Shown here: positions 33,589 through 45,176 of the stretch, piece by piece
How the letters are laid out: each line of letters starts with the position of its first letter
Numbering within the stretch: position 1 is the first letter of the stretch
Assembly: GCA_900618795.1 (NCBI GenBank)
Contig: UYJD01000004.1
Location: 62,001 to 126,000 of the forward strand
DNA length: 64,000 nt
Reading direction: 5' to 3'
Source: Cyanodermella asteris
Taxonomy: Eukaryota; Ascomycota; Lecanoromycetes; Ostropales; Stictidaceae
Notes under the pieces: generated by a model
What the model was told of the DNA's origin: nothing
Seen by the model: only the letters and a program-made list of their open reading frames with translations
The model's database searches: none
Made by a program: the position numbers and the translations under genes

Positions 33589-35135
33589 GGTTTCATGTTT
33601 GATGACTGGCTCAGTCTATCGGTGCGGATGCTCTCGTCTGAAATCAGACATGCGCGGCTGAGAACTCAGCCTGAAATTTCATACAAAGCAAGGAGGCCAA
33701 GGGTCGTTGCTGACAACACAGCTGGGTTGGGAACCCTCCTGGAATGGCTCGAGAAGTGTCTTGGGACGGAGGGCTTCGGTGAGCTTCGGAAAAGTTATCG
33801 ACACATAGTGACATCGATATATAGCGACAGAGAGAGGATGAGGGAATACCAAGAACGTTCTGAACTGGAAGTGGAATGTCGGCATTTGCAGATTCATGTT
33901 CGAGCGATCGAGCTCACGCCTGATGTGCGCCTTGCCGCAAACCAAATCTAGCGTAATCGCCTCAACCTTCGTTGATTTACAGCTGCTGTTGCTGGTAATC
34001 TATATGACTAGCAGGCCATGTAGACTTCGTGTCAGGAAAAGGAGGGAAGAAATGAGGCTACGAAAGAGGCCAATGTCGACCGAGACGTTTGCGGCCCGGA
34101 ACGGGTGCACTATTCATCCGATCATCGCCAAAGCTCTTCTGCCAACGAGCAATTTCATCATTACTATATCCTCTGTGACTGGTACATCTCTGGCTGAAAT
34201 TGCTGCTTCCGTAAGCTGAAGTGCTACTCACCGGGGTCATACTCGTCTCCGGCGTTGACAACGAAGGCATGACGGTCCAACACTGCATGTGACCGCTATT
34301 TCAGCCCAGACTTCGGCCGCAAGCCTCACCTGGAATTGCTAAGCTTAACTCGATCCCTGGAGACCACAATCCGAGGCAGGCCAGACCATGCACTTTGTGG
34401 CTGTATCATCAGCCCCGAACGCGTAAGCCTGACAGCCTCTTGTGAACCAACAAAACCAGATGTGGAAAGTTCGACGACCGCTCAAGACGCAGAAAACGAG
34501 CACCTGTAGAGTCGAGCTTAATCCAATGTTTCTCATTTGCTCCTCAGCCCTGCTGAGATGCAGGAACGCTGCGTGGACCTAACCCTCCCTTACGAGATTT
34601 CACTTTGAAGACGACACTTCGCCGTGAAATCCCTTACATGTGCTCAGAATGGTATCTGCAGGAGCTCCGAGCGCTTTCTGACGTGACCAGATCGACAACC
34701 TTAGGGGTAGCCCTGAAACACCCTGCCACGTCACCAACGCCAGCAAATACGATGAGATCTGGTCAACTGGATGAAATGGCCTTCGCAGCAACCTTTGCAT
34801 ACTTCGCTTTATGATTCGATGTCGGATCCACTTAGATAGAAGGGATTTGTGAACTCACTTGTCTGCTCGGGTTTGAACTCCGAGAGGGGCGACCTCGGGT
34901 TTCAAACATTGAGTTCGGGCTAATAGTGGAATCGGCAGAGCCAAGAAGCAAGCTAACTTTCAGATTCATGTATGATTCAGCACTCGTCTTCAAATCTTGA
35001 CTTTTTGATATTCTACAGCCAAGGACCGCGTCTACGAGCTCGCTTCGACTCTGCCTAGACCTCGCTCGGACAGTTTGATGGGCACTCGATTGAAAAGACC
35101 CACCAGGTCATCAATCAGATAATCAGACTCCAATC
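33589..35135. other. Intergenic, 1.5 kb, possible small-gene remnant
   Basis: No confident gene. On the minus strand, between about 34400 and 34114, three short open pieces are separated by plausible GT..AG introns (see findings). The plus-strand frame at 33595-33951 directly after the PaiB-like stop is probably 3' untranslated sequence. Confidence 0.4.
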
Positions 35136-35906
35136 ATGGTAACAACAACACGGCCACGCCGCCTCGTCGGCTTCAGCACAAAAATGTACCTTTCCCACGC
35201 GCGAACACAGTCCTACACCCACGAGCTATTGCAACACCTCTCCGGCTCGCCCTCCCTCCTCAAAGACATCGACGTCTTCATAATCCCCGACCATCTCTCT
35301 CTTACTTCCGTAGTCTCCACTCTCAGCTCTTCCAACTCTGCAATCTGGACCGGCGCCCAAGACGCCTTCTGGGAAGACACCGGCGCCTATACCGGAGAGA
35401 TCTCACCCAAAGTCCTCGCCGAAGTCGGGTGCAAAATCGTGGAATTGGGACACGCAGAGCGAAGACGGATCTTTGGAGAGACGGACGCGGATGCAGCGAA
35501 GAAAGCTGCTGCTGCGGCGCGGAATGGCCTGATTCCCTTGGTTTGCGTGGGTGAAAGAACGAAGGGGGAAGTGAGTGTTGCAGTCGATGAGGTCAAGCTT
35601 CAAGTGGACGAGGTCATGAGAGCGGTCCCGCAGGACAAGGAGGTCATCTTGGCGTACGAGCCTGTGTGGGCGATTGGAGCCGCGGAGCCGGCGGGAGCGG
35701 AGCATGTGGTCGCCGTGACGAAGGAGATTCGGGGACTGGAGAGCGTAAGGGGCAGGAGTGGGACGGTGAGGATTTTGTATGGTGGAAGCGCGGGGCCGGG
35801 ATTGTTTGAGAAATTGAAAGATGGTGTGGACGGCTTGTTTTTGGGGAGGTTCGCGCATGATCCGGCGCAATTCTACAAGACCATTCGAGAAATTGCGACG
35901 GCGTAG
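35136..35906 (+). CDS. Triose-phosphate-isomerase-like protein
   Basis: A TIM-barrel aldose-ketose isomerase of 256 residues in one exon. Catalytic positions of triose-phosphate isomerase are kept: Lys16 in GFSTKMYLS, His106 in VELGHAERRRIFGETD, Glu174 in LAYEPVWAIG, and the phosphate loops ILYGGSAGPG and GLFLGRFAHD. The N-terminal motif NWKMN of true glycolytic TIM is replaced by STKMY, and the flexible loop after Glu174 reads AIGAAEPAGAEH rather than the usual AIGTGKxAT. That pattern suggests a paralogue with a different substrate; TIM-like isomerases act on L-erythrulose 1-phosphate in tetritol catabolism (EryH, LerI, Yarrowia EYI1). With the RpiB-type and DAK-type genes nearby this is the leading hypothesis, but it is an inference. 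Lack of introns is unusual for a fungal TIM, which supports it not being the housekeeping copy. Confidence 0.87.
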   Translation: MVTTTRPRRLVGFSTKMYLSHARTQSYTHELLQHLSGSPSLLKDIDVFIIPDHLSLTSVVSTLSSSNSAIWTGAQDAFWEDTGAYTGEISPKVLAEVGCKIVELGHAERRRIFGETDADAAKKAAAAARNGLIPLVCVGERTKGEVSVAVDEVKLQVDEVMRAVPQDKEVILAYEPVWAIGAAEPAGAEHVVAVTKEIRGLESVRGRSGTVRILYGGSAGPGLFEKLKDGVDGLFLGRFAHDPAQFYKTIREIATA

Positions 35907-36349
35907 TTGAGAATTTGAGCCTTGGGGAAAATGCCCTGCCGCTATTTCCGTACCAGTGCACGTTTCAGCACACTTGCGGCAACAAGCATAGATCCTTACA
36001 GATGCAAGTAAAGATATATGGCCGGTCGAATTGGCCTATCAATCGAAGATAGACACTACGGCTAGCATATTAATTGGAGCAGTATGTACCAGAGTGCGTA
36101 GCTGAATATCTCGTAGCTTCACTAATCCAGGTATGCTACATAGTCTTTAGAGATAGCAAGCTCTGTCATACGCGGTGTAGAATGGGTCACTCAATGAGGC
36201 AGGATGTTGATAAGTACGAGCACGAAATCATTCCATTATACATGTATCAAGACTTTCCGTATATGCCGTTAAACAACCATTCAGCCGTTCCTAATGTTAC
36301 AGCTTGCCATCATGATCATCCTCCCAAATGACCATGGAGCTCAGCTCGT
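35907..36349. other. Intergenic, convergent 3' region
   Basis: 443 AT-richer bases between the TIM-like gene and the stop of the NACHT/TPR gene. Nothing recognised. Confidence 0.5.
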
Positions 36350-39300
36350 TCAGGCCGTAGGAGTCTGCCTAGACGGACTGTTAATTCCGCCATTCATCAG
36401 AACATGATATCCCGAAGCACGCCTCTTGTGCATGAAGTTGACATGTTGGCTGGTGGAGCCGTCGACAATCTCCCAGCTTGTCGGGCTGACGAAGGTTCCG
36501 GTCGAGTCAGCAGCCTCTTTCGCGTTCCACGTGGCGGGGGCTTGAACACTCGAGAACGCCTTCTCCTTGCCAAATGCCTTCTTCAGTTCTTCGTAGAGCT
36601 CGGTGTACACGGAAATATCCTTATCGAATTTGCCATTGCGCTGGAATGTGCGCTTGAGAAGACCAAACTGGCTGGCGACGACTTCGGCTGAGGCAGCGTC
36701 GACGGGCGCGTCGTTCTCATCAGAGACTTCCTCCCGGAGAAGGGCCTCGTGGACGGCAAGAGCCTCGGAGTGGCGGCCAGCAGCGGTCAACAGCGAGGAA
36801 AGCAGGTTGTTGAACTCGACCGTGGTCTTATCCAATGGGCCCCAGACCTGACGAAGGTTGTAGCAAATATCTTGTGCCAGGTGGATAGCGCTCTCCTTGT
36901 GACCATGAGCGAAGCGAGTCTCTACCAGTCGCCGGCCGATGTTGACGATTGTGGCCGGCGACCACGACTTCTGGCTGTGACGGCTGTCCCAAAGCTGAGT
37001 CAACAGCCATTCCAAGTCGACGTAACTTTTCTGGTCTCCCATCAGTGCGACGAGGTTGTTGAGCTCGGTCAGCTGCATCTGCACGAATTCGATCTTGAGA
37101 TGCTTGCATGCGTCAAGTGTGTCGCGCAAGATCTCCTGCGAAAGCTTGAGCATGGATTCGCGAAGCTTGCCTTCCGCAGGTTTTGGCACACCGCGACCAG
37201 CAAGGTAAAGAGCAAGCTTGAATCCGGAGCCGACGTTCTTCTCGTGGTGGTAGCCCTTGTGAGCGTGGACGAACGAGAATACTGCTGTGGCCAGGTCGAA
37301 GGCTTCTTGAAACTTGCCATCTTTGAGGTTCTGCAGCACACGGCTGTTGCCTCCCTCGCAAGCGGCGTTGCCGAGGTGAGCGCTGTGGTTCTCCCTTGAC
37401 AGCTCCTCCAGCATGATGATGAAGAAGCGGAAGGTGATCTCACGAGCCGTCTTGATCTCGGCACCAAGGGCCTTCAAGAACAGCTCAAACAGTTCGGCTT
37501 CGACGTTCTTGACCTGATCAGTGCGACCTTTGCGGATGAGGAAAGCACGGAGACGAGCGCCACTGTTGACGTGTTAGTAGGGCATTTTGACGTGGATGGG
37601 GTTGCTACTTACGTGAGCAGGATAAGATCGATGCGGGTGTGTCTCTGAACCTGGATACGGTACTGCTCATACAGAGCAGACTCCGTAAGCAAGTCTGTCA
37701 TGACAACAGAGAATGACGTCTTCTCCTTCCCTTGAAGGGATTCCTCGAAAGTGGACAAGAAGACGTATGAGGATCGGGTGATGTTATCCAGCTTGAAGCC
37801 CCAAGCACCACTTTGGCTGTAATCGCGGTAGACAATCTGCCGACGCAACTCCTGGAGCAGATCCCAGCCCTTCTGATACAGACCAGCAGAGTTGTAGGTT
37901 TGACCAAGGAATACGGCAGAGTCATACAAGGCCTTGGAGTCCTTCTCGGTGGTGAGGATGTTTGTCGTTGTGGTGGTCAATTCCTTGGAAGCAGCATTGG
38001 TCTGCTCCGAATTCTTGCTCTTAATCCAAAGAGTAACAAGACCCCGGACAGAGTCAAGGGTGCTGTGGTGAGACCATCCGTAGGCAGCCCTGTTGCGAGT
38101 GTACTGGTCCCTGTAGAGGGTAACAGCCTTCTCCGAGTTGGCGCTGTTGGCAGTCGCATTGGCCATGTACAAAGTGCTGAGCTTGCCGCGAGCATTAGCA
38201 AGCAGCGTCAAGAGACCACGGCTGGTGGTCTTGCTCTTCTCAGAATGCTTGAAGCTCTCCTCGTAGTAGCCAATGGCCTCCTGCTGGTGACTCGATTCCT
38301 TGGAGCTGGCGCTTATCTCGGCAAGGTACAGAGTGGCTTGAATGGCTGTCTCGGACTCGGCGCCGTATGTTGCGATAGCTATGTTACGGTACTCAATCGC
38401 AAGTTTACGGAGCGTAGCGTAATCAGCCTTGGACTCTGTTTTGAGAATTTCGACGTAGCGCTCATAGGTAGTCTTGACAAATTCCTCGCGAATTCCGTAG
38501 TCCTTAGCCTTGGAAGTGATGGTGGCCCATAAGAGGTTGAAGACTGTCTGAGCAGACTTGTAGTTCTCACTCTCGTAATAGATGTTGGAGACCGCGATTG
38601 CAGCATCGAAGGCATCCTGATGGCAGACCTTGGCATCCTTGTTGAGTGCGTTTATGATTGCGAGATATACCTCGACGGCTCTCGTCTCCTTGCTACGTAC
38701 CAACAGCGCGGCGAGCGAATATAATGTTGTGATCGTCTTGGTGTTTGCGGTGCCCAAAGACTTGCGGTAGGTCGTGACCAACTCTTCGTAGAAGGCAATG
38801 AGCTTGTCGGTCTGATGAGTCTCCTTGTAGAACTCGATGATGGTTTCAACGAGGCTAGTTAGGCGCTGGTCCTCGACCTTCAGACTCGATTTCGCAGCAC
38901 GGAAGATGTACAAGTAGATCTTCTCCGCACGGTCAACTTGGCTCAGCTTCCAGCGACAGTACGCTTCACGGACAGCGATATCGACCGCCTCTTGAGAATA
39001 ACTGTCAGGGAATTTTTCAGGAGAAGAGAACTTGGTCAGCGAGATCCAGAGAGTAGCCAAAACACGCGAGCAGATCTCAGCTGCTTCGTTCCAGTTGCCC
39101 TGCTGCACATGATACTTGCTGAGAGTTTCAGTCGTGTGAATGGTCGAAGCATCGATGGTTACGGTCTTGCTGGTGCCGAAAGTCGACTGGAAGACCTCCA
39201 TGAGAATGGACGCATAGCCAGTGCCACTGCCGGTTGTAGCGTCTGGAACATCCTTGGCGGTGTGAGTCAGGTTAATGGCAACATCAGCAGCCTCTTTGCT

Positions 39301-42300
39301 GGACTGTCTGTTGGTGCGTTTGAAGTAACTCCACAGGGATGCGAAGATGGAGGTGGCGACGCTGGCAACGCCGAGAGTGCGCAGCTCCTTTCCAACAGTG
39401 GTCAGGCGGCCGGCAACTGCATCAGATTTGATGTCCTTCGTCTCGTATTCAGACCACAGACCCATCAAAATGCTAGAAGCCTCCTGCTCACGCTTGTGAC
39501 GTCGCAAGAAAGCAACGTACTTCAAAACGATATCGATCAGCTGAGAGTGGGCTTCAGCGGTCTGGGAAGTAGTGGCGTGCTGAGCCAACTTCTGCCACAG
39601 CGTGATGTAGGTCTCCTCTGCACGCGCAAAGTCCTTCTGAGCTTCGTAGGTGTCAGCCATTTGGAAGGTGGCATCGACACGACGCTCATCAGAGATGTGC
39701 ATAGTCTTCTCGGCATTATCGAAAATGTTCTTGGTGTAGGGTGTAATGTCGTCATGCTTTCCTTCTCTTGTAATGATGTCGGTGACATCGCGGGACGAGT
39801 CAATGGTCTCCTTGGACGAGACACCATAGCGGGTGACATTGGCCTCGTGAATCTGTCGGAAGATCGCAGATGCCAGACTGACCTCAGCAATGCTCTTGTA
39901 GAGGGACGCAAGAGATCTCTTGTAGCCAAGAGTCACGTCGGATGTGGAGTCATGTTCATGTTCAGAATGAGCGACCTGCGGAGAGTCAGTTCAATTTTCC
40001 GTATACATCTTGGGGCCGTCTACACTGCAATGTCGTGTAATATACTTACAAGGTATTTGAGAGTCTCCTCCTTGCTGGTGGAAAGATCATCACGCTTGCT
40101 GCTCTGGGTAGTCTTAACCAGGTTCCAGTAATTGGTGGCAAAGAGCACAGTCAAGCTAGACCACTGGCCGAGAACCGTCCTGGAGATCGTGAAAGCGCTG
40201 TAGTAATACTTGGTGGCCTCACGAGTATTGCCAGTCTTCTCAGACGTAGTCGCAACATTGAGGTAGCTCTGTAGCACGCTTTTATCGAGACGTCCCAGGA
40301 TACTTTCGCGGATGGTCAAGGCCAGCTCGTGCAGACGAGTGACCTCAATCAATGACAATGAGCTCTCCCAGGTGGTCTTTTCGAGCAAAGGGAAGATAAC
40401 AACATTGGGGAACAGCTTCTTGAACTCGACGGTAAAAGTGTGCTGGCCATTGTCCTTGTAGAGTGTGGTTCTGCGAAAGTGAGTGGTCCAGTGACGAATA
40501 GCATAGGACAACAAGGGGATGTCGTGGAAGAGCTCGTTCACGACATGGGGCTCGAGGCCCTCGACACCGGGCTCTTCGTCACGAGTAAGAGACAATTTGA
40601 TATGAAGGAGGATGCGAGAAAGCAAATCGAGGTTAGCTTCCTGTGGAGGAGCAAGAGTCTTGTTGGTGGTGGCGATGTGGCGGAGGTGTTCACTGATGCT
40701 GAGATGGCGGAAGCGTACACTACCATCTTGAACGACGACAAGGGCGTCTGCGTCCTTGAGGATCTCGCTGACGTCGCCATTGAAGGGGATCTTCGTACCC
40801 TTGCTGACGTCTGTCTCGAGCAAGAGGCGCAGTTCGTCGATTGTTAGACTGTCTTCAGAGACCAGTAGCCAACCGATAATGGTCTTCGCAGCAGGCGTGG
40901 TGATGGCAGTATCAACCAGGGTCTGAAGAACAACATCCACGTTCGGGGCCTTCTTGAGCAGATCAAAGATAGCCTGCTTCGTGCGTTCACGAGCTAGGAG
41001 GTACAATAACAGGTTGGCGGTGACGAAGCTGCCCTGGCTGCGATCAGCTACATCCCACGATGCCTTCTCAAGATCTGCATCATCCTCCGGAATGGAATGA
41101 TGGGTCGAGAGGAAGTGACGAGAGAGGTTGTAGACATCGGTACGAGTGTGCTCAGGCTTGATTGTGAAATGCTTGGTTTTGGGGTAAGCAGTGGGTACCG
41201 TTTGGGAGGCCGTAATGACTCTGACACCAAAGTACTTGGTGGCAAGACTGTGCAGGCGGTCGAAAATACGTTTTGATGTGCCATCGGGTCCAACGACTTC
41301 GTTGACACCATCAACAATCAGAACCATGTCATTGGCCTTGGAGACCGCGTGATCTAGAACGTCCCAAAGAGCGGTCTCGATTTCCGAGCTAGTTCCCGAA
41401 CGAGTAGACAGCTCGTAAACCTGTACAAGCGAATTGTACAGAGTCGTGTCGCCAATATCGCGCTCAAGGACTTGTAAGAGTAGACCCTTCACGAGATTCA
41501 ACGAGGTGGACTTGGATGGAATGTTCGCATCGAGGAAATAGCTAATGCCCTCGATGTATCGGCGACCAACTGGGCGCTGAAGCCGCTCGGCGATCCATGA
41601 TGACAGAACACTCTTGCCCGAGCCAGCCTGGCCCTCGATCGAGAGAATGTCGTCTTTGCTGCGGATGAAGTCGCTCAAATGAGCTTGGAACCACTCACAG
41701 CTGAATTCAGCACGCTCGGCTTTCGGGTTACTGATGCTGACCGGCAGACCAGAGCCAGCGGCACCTAGCCAGATTCGCAGAGTTGAGATTTCCACGTAAT
41801 GATTGCGAGTGTCAGGGCTCTTCTCCAGTCTGAAGGTCCACATGGCGTTCGCTGCGCGGTCCTTACGGCTGAAGAATTCGCGAATCTGACGGCCAAACTG
41901 CTTGGTCAAGTTAACTTGAACTCGAGTTGACGTGCTCTCATGGGCCTTGCGATTGTAGAATGCAGCAATATCGACAATGAGCTGAATCAAAGATAGATAG
42001 GAATGCGCAAGCTCGTGACGAACAGTTCCGACATCGAGTAGCTCTTGGTGGCGGATGAAAAAGCTAAGGGTGACTGCCTCTTCGTAGAAGATGCGAAATG
42101 CTCGCTCAAGCGCCTGCGCCTGGCTCGGACCCATGTCCAGCAGCGCTCTTAACGAGATGTACACCGCGTGGGACGCCTCGAGGCTGTGAACCAGGAAGCC
42201 GTGGACAACCTGTTCAAAGATCGAGACCTGGTCGGCGACGTATTCGGCCCATTTGAGCACACGATCCCATCGTCCGCCCTGATGAGGAATCCGGCGGAGG

Positions 42301-43319
42301 CGCTCAGCCGCAACAAAGTCAAGAAAGTCGTTGATGGTGAGCTTGGTCGCAACATGGTCTTTCTCGGCAAATGAAGTGCGTAGGGAGGCGATCTTCTTCT
42401 CATAGCGGGGAGCAGATTCCTGAAGAATAGTGATTTGAGAGAAATTATCTGGAGCACCGCCCTTGTTGACAGTTCCGTTGCCGTTGACTCGTGCCGCTAC
42501 GGCAGCCATTTTGGATTGGGTAATGCGAATTGGTTCTGGAGTTGCTTGTGTCGAGTCTTGTGTCGAGTCTTGGGTGGGCCGTTGAGCTTCCAACCACTGA
42601 GAAACAGGTGTTTCTCGAGGTCCTGAAGCGATTTGTGGAACTGTTACAGGACTTGTTTCGAGGCCGAATCCAGAAACGGGTCTCGGTTTCGGGGCTGGAG
42701 TGGGAGTCTCTGGCCTTTCGATCGAGGCGGTTTCCAATGGAGCCGATCCTTCACCGCTAGAGTGAGCGACCCCTGGTAAGGCTTGGGAGGAGCCTTCCGA
42801 TGGTGTAATGAAGGAGCTATGTCTACGACTTGAGCTCGCTGAAGCCGGAGTAGAATGCCTGTCTGCGCGTCGTCAGCATTCAGCCATAGGCACAAACCGT
42901 CCGTATCAAAGAATTTCTTTCAAGAACTACAACAGTGACACGAGTCTTGCATTTCGGGGGACATTCACTCGAGTGATCGTAGAGAACCCAAGTTCCGAAC
43001 TAACGTCAGCACTTCGTCAAGTACTCAAGTACTGAGAGAAGTACCCAGCGAAGTGGCCAACAGGGTGTCCAACGGAATGCCTGACGGAGTATCCAAGGAA
43101 GTACTCAGGCAAGAGTCTAGCCATGTGTCCGGCATTTTGGCCCGCCAATGTCACAAGGCAAGCGAGCGGTGTCAAGCAAGGCAAGGGGAAACACTCACGT
43201 CGGAGTCCTAGGAAGGTGAGCACGTCGTCTGTGGTCTCTTTAACTCTTGACCGCCGTCTTCTTCTGCCGGTAGACGATCGGTTGACTGATGCAGGAGTAT
43301 CTGTGGGGGTTCGCGACAT
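36350..43319 (-). CDS. Giant NACHT-type STAND protein with TPR-like C-terminal region
   Basis: Four exons (43319-43199, 42862-40050, 39975-37613, 37562-36350) join in frame to 2,169 residues. Order: a basic, Ser/Pro-rich N-terminus with RRRRRSRVK; a helical region at about 230-340 (GRWDRVLKWAEYVADQVSIF and following) that resembles the DUF7708-type domain found before fungal NACHT domains; a P-loop GQAGSGKS at 451-458; a Walker B-like MVLIVDGVNE at 553-562; a winged-helix-like stretch; then more than 1,200 residues of helical, TPR-like repeats with many A-x-x-x-Y/F patterns. This is the architecture of fungal NLR-like STAND ATPases, which act as sensors or scaffolds in non-self recognition and other signalling; the role of this one is unknown. 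Intron 1 is 336 nt and holds 12-bp array copy 4. A 397-codon plus-strand frame inside exon 3 is a shadow. Confidence 0.88.
43019..43134. repeat. Degenerate 12-bp tandem array, copy 4 (inside an intron)
   Basis: About 9.6 units: AAGTACTGAGAG, AAGTACCCAGCG, AAGTGGCCAACA, GGGTGTCCAACG, GAATGCCTGACG, GAGTATCCAAGG, AAGTACTCAGGC, AAGAGTCTAGCC, ATGTGTCCGGCA, after an 8-bp partial unit. The whole array lies within the 336-nt first intron (43198-42863) of the NACHT/TPR gene. Confidence 0.78.
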
Positions 43320-45176
43320 CGAGAACTGGCGAAGTCAGAGGGTGGGCAAGGAGATATACTGGGAGGAGAATTGAGCTCGCGCTACTGCTCGCTCCATATT
43401 TACCTTTTCACCATTAGAGAGCTCCCAGTAAACCGCAAGCTCTGTCCAATAGGATTACGAGGCTTAGGCGGAGCTCGAGTCATGTCCGCAAACAGCTTCT
43501 ATCCCTGTTCACGATGTTGTGATCGCGCATGATCTCGACCCTCAATCTCGCGTCAACGGTGGAGATCGGCAAGCGTAGTAGGCTGTTGGCGGCGCCTCAC
43601 GGCTTTGGAGCTGTTCAAAATCGGCGAGCTCCATCATTGTGGAGGGATATGCTAGTGCAAGCTCCACCAATGGTCTCACTAACGTCAAGACACTGTATTT
43701 GACGCCACGTATCGACGCCGCGCCGTGGTGCAGCGTGCATCCGAAAGTATACTGAGAGCAGATAGCCGTGCCGCTCCGGGACCATTGGCTGAGGCGCTCG
43801 GATTTTTGCTCAGACATGGTCGAAAGCTACCAATGACGTTCGAGGCGTATAGCCATCGTAAAGTACAATCCTCGGGACTCGTGAGATGCCTTGATGCTCC
43901 GAATACTCCGGTTCAATCACGGCTCTGGAGGTGGAGAGAGGCGGAGGCCGCCCAGGTGCGGTAGCAGCATAGCGTGCAGCAGCTGTGGGCGGCATTATTG
44001 GGACACTGCCTCGAGGTGCAACGCGCGTTCCGCCACCGATGTCTTGTTGTGAGCTGAGCGAATTGTGTCCCTGCATGTGGAGCAAGCGAGGCTGGGCCAG
44101 AATCCTGTAGCCGCTTGAGTAAAATAATGGCATCTTCAATTGAACAGCTGGAAAGTCGAACTGGGCGCTAACACCTCGGCGCTCTCCACACCTCCAGTTC
44201 TTGGGTTCAAATGGGCACTTTGATCAACGCCAATGGGAAGCAAGCAGGCTGCAAGCGCCGCGAAAACTAAGGGGCTCAGCAGAGTGGTTGTCATGGCGTT
44301 CCAAAACGGTGGCTTGTCTCGAAGTAGCCAACCTTGTCAGATCCTGGAAGCGGCAAGAGGGCTAGCTCCAGCCGCGAACATGAGGTTAGTCCAGGGAAAG
44401 CCAGCTCAAGCATGCATTGCAGACTCTGGCCGCCATTGGACGAAACTCAGCTGGAGACGTGCTTGACGCACACCTGTGCTCAACGCTGAAAACAACGGAC
44501 ACCCATCTCAACAGCGCTGCGTGGCAGGCAAGCACGATCCTTAGCCAAACACAAGACGAGCTCTGTGCCGTACCGATCGCAGCAATGCTCAACGATCAGT
44601 GATCATTGCTGAGACGAAGGCCACGCACGATGTTTCACTTACAAAGATCGCTGATCTAAGTACTTTACCAACAGAAATGCGGTCCGCGACCTTCAAGCGC
44701 CAAGATGACAGAAAGAGTTTGAAGAAAGCCCAACCTCCATCTGTTAGCAGGGCGGCAGAGAAACGTTCCGAGACTTGGAAGCGGCCGACTGGCTGGCTGG
44801 ACAATCTTCGCTGAGTGTCGTAAGTAGCTCACGGGGTCGTCCGGGAGCATCTCGATCGGGCATACCGAGACAATCTCCGGCAGGATGCCAAAAGCAGGCT
44901 AACTTCGAGCACTACGTTTCCCGATGAAGAATCGCGTTCGGTCTGGCCCCCAGCAACCACCAACCGCCTGTCGCTGAACATTGCCTGTGAGTTCCGTGGT
45001 GGGTCTCAGATTGAAAGCATGTGCTGCGCATCGACGCCGTTGCCCGTACCGACAACAAGCCTCATCGCAAACGATACCACCACAAGCGCCATGCGATCAT
45101 ACGTTACACCGGACAGTACAACACTCGTCACCGAAGCTCATGTATGAATTTGAAAACATAGCCTGCTTCAATTACA
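43320..45176. other. Gene-poor intergenic region, 1.86 kb
   Basis: Upstream of the NACHT/TPR gene and downstream of the conserved unknown at 45177. Short frames exist (for example minus 43810-44139, 109 codons; plus 44599-44814) but none has recognisable features. Confidence 0.45.

Noticed and set aside
34860-34920. tRNA-like T-loop sequence (GTTCAAACCC on the minus strand)
   Set aside because: No matching acceptor stem, D-arm or anticodon arm could be folded around it.
36749-37399. 216-codon plus-strand frame antisense to the NACHT/TPR gene
   Set aside because: Shadow of the last exon; no domain or splice context.
38938-40131. 397-codon plus-strand open frame inside the NACHT/TPR gene
   Set aside because: Antisense shadow of exon 3, whose translation is spliced, long and domain-bearing; the plus frame has no recognised domain.
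36350-43319. Possibility that the NACHT/TPR reading frame is several genes
   Set aside because: All three introns have good GT..AG signals and keep frame, giving an exact multiple of three over 6,510 coding bases, so one gene is the simplest reading.
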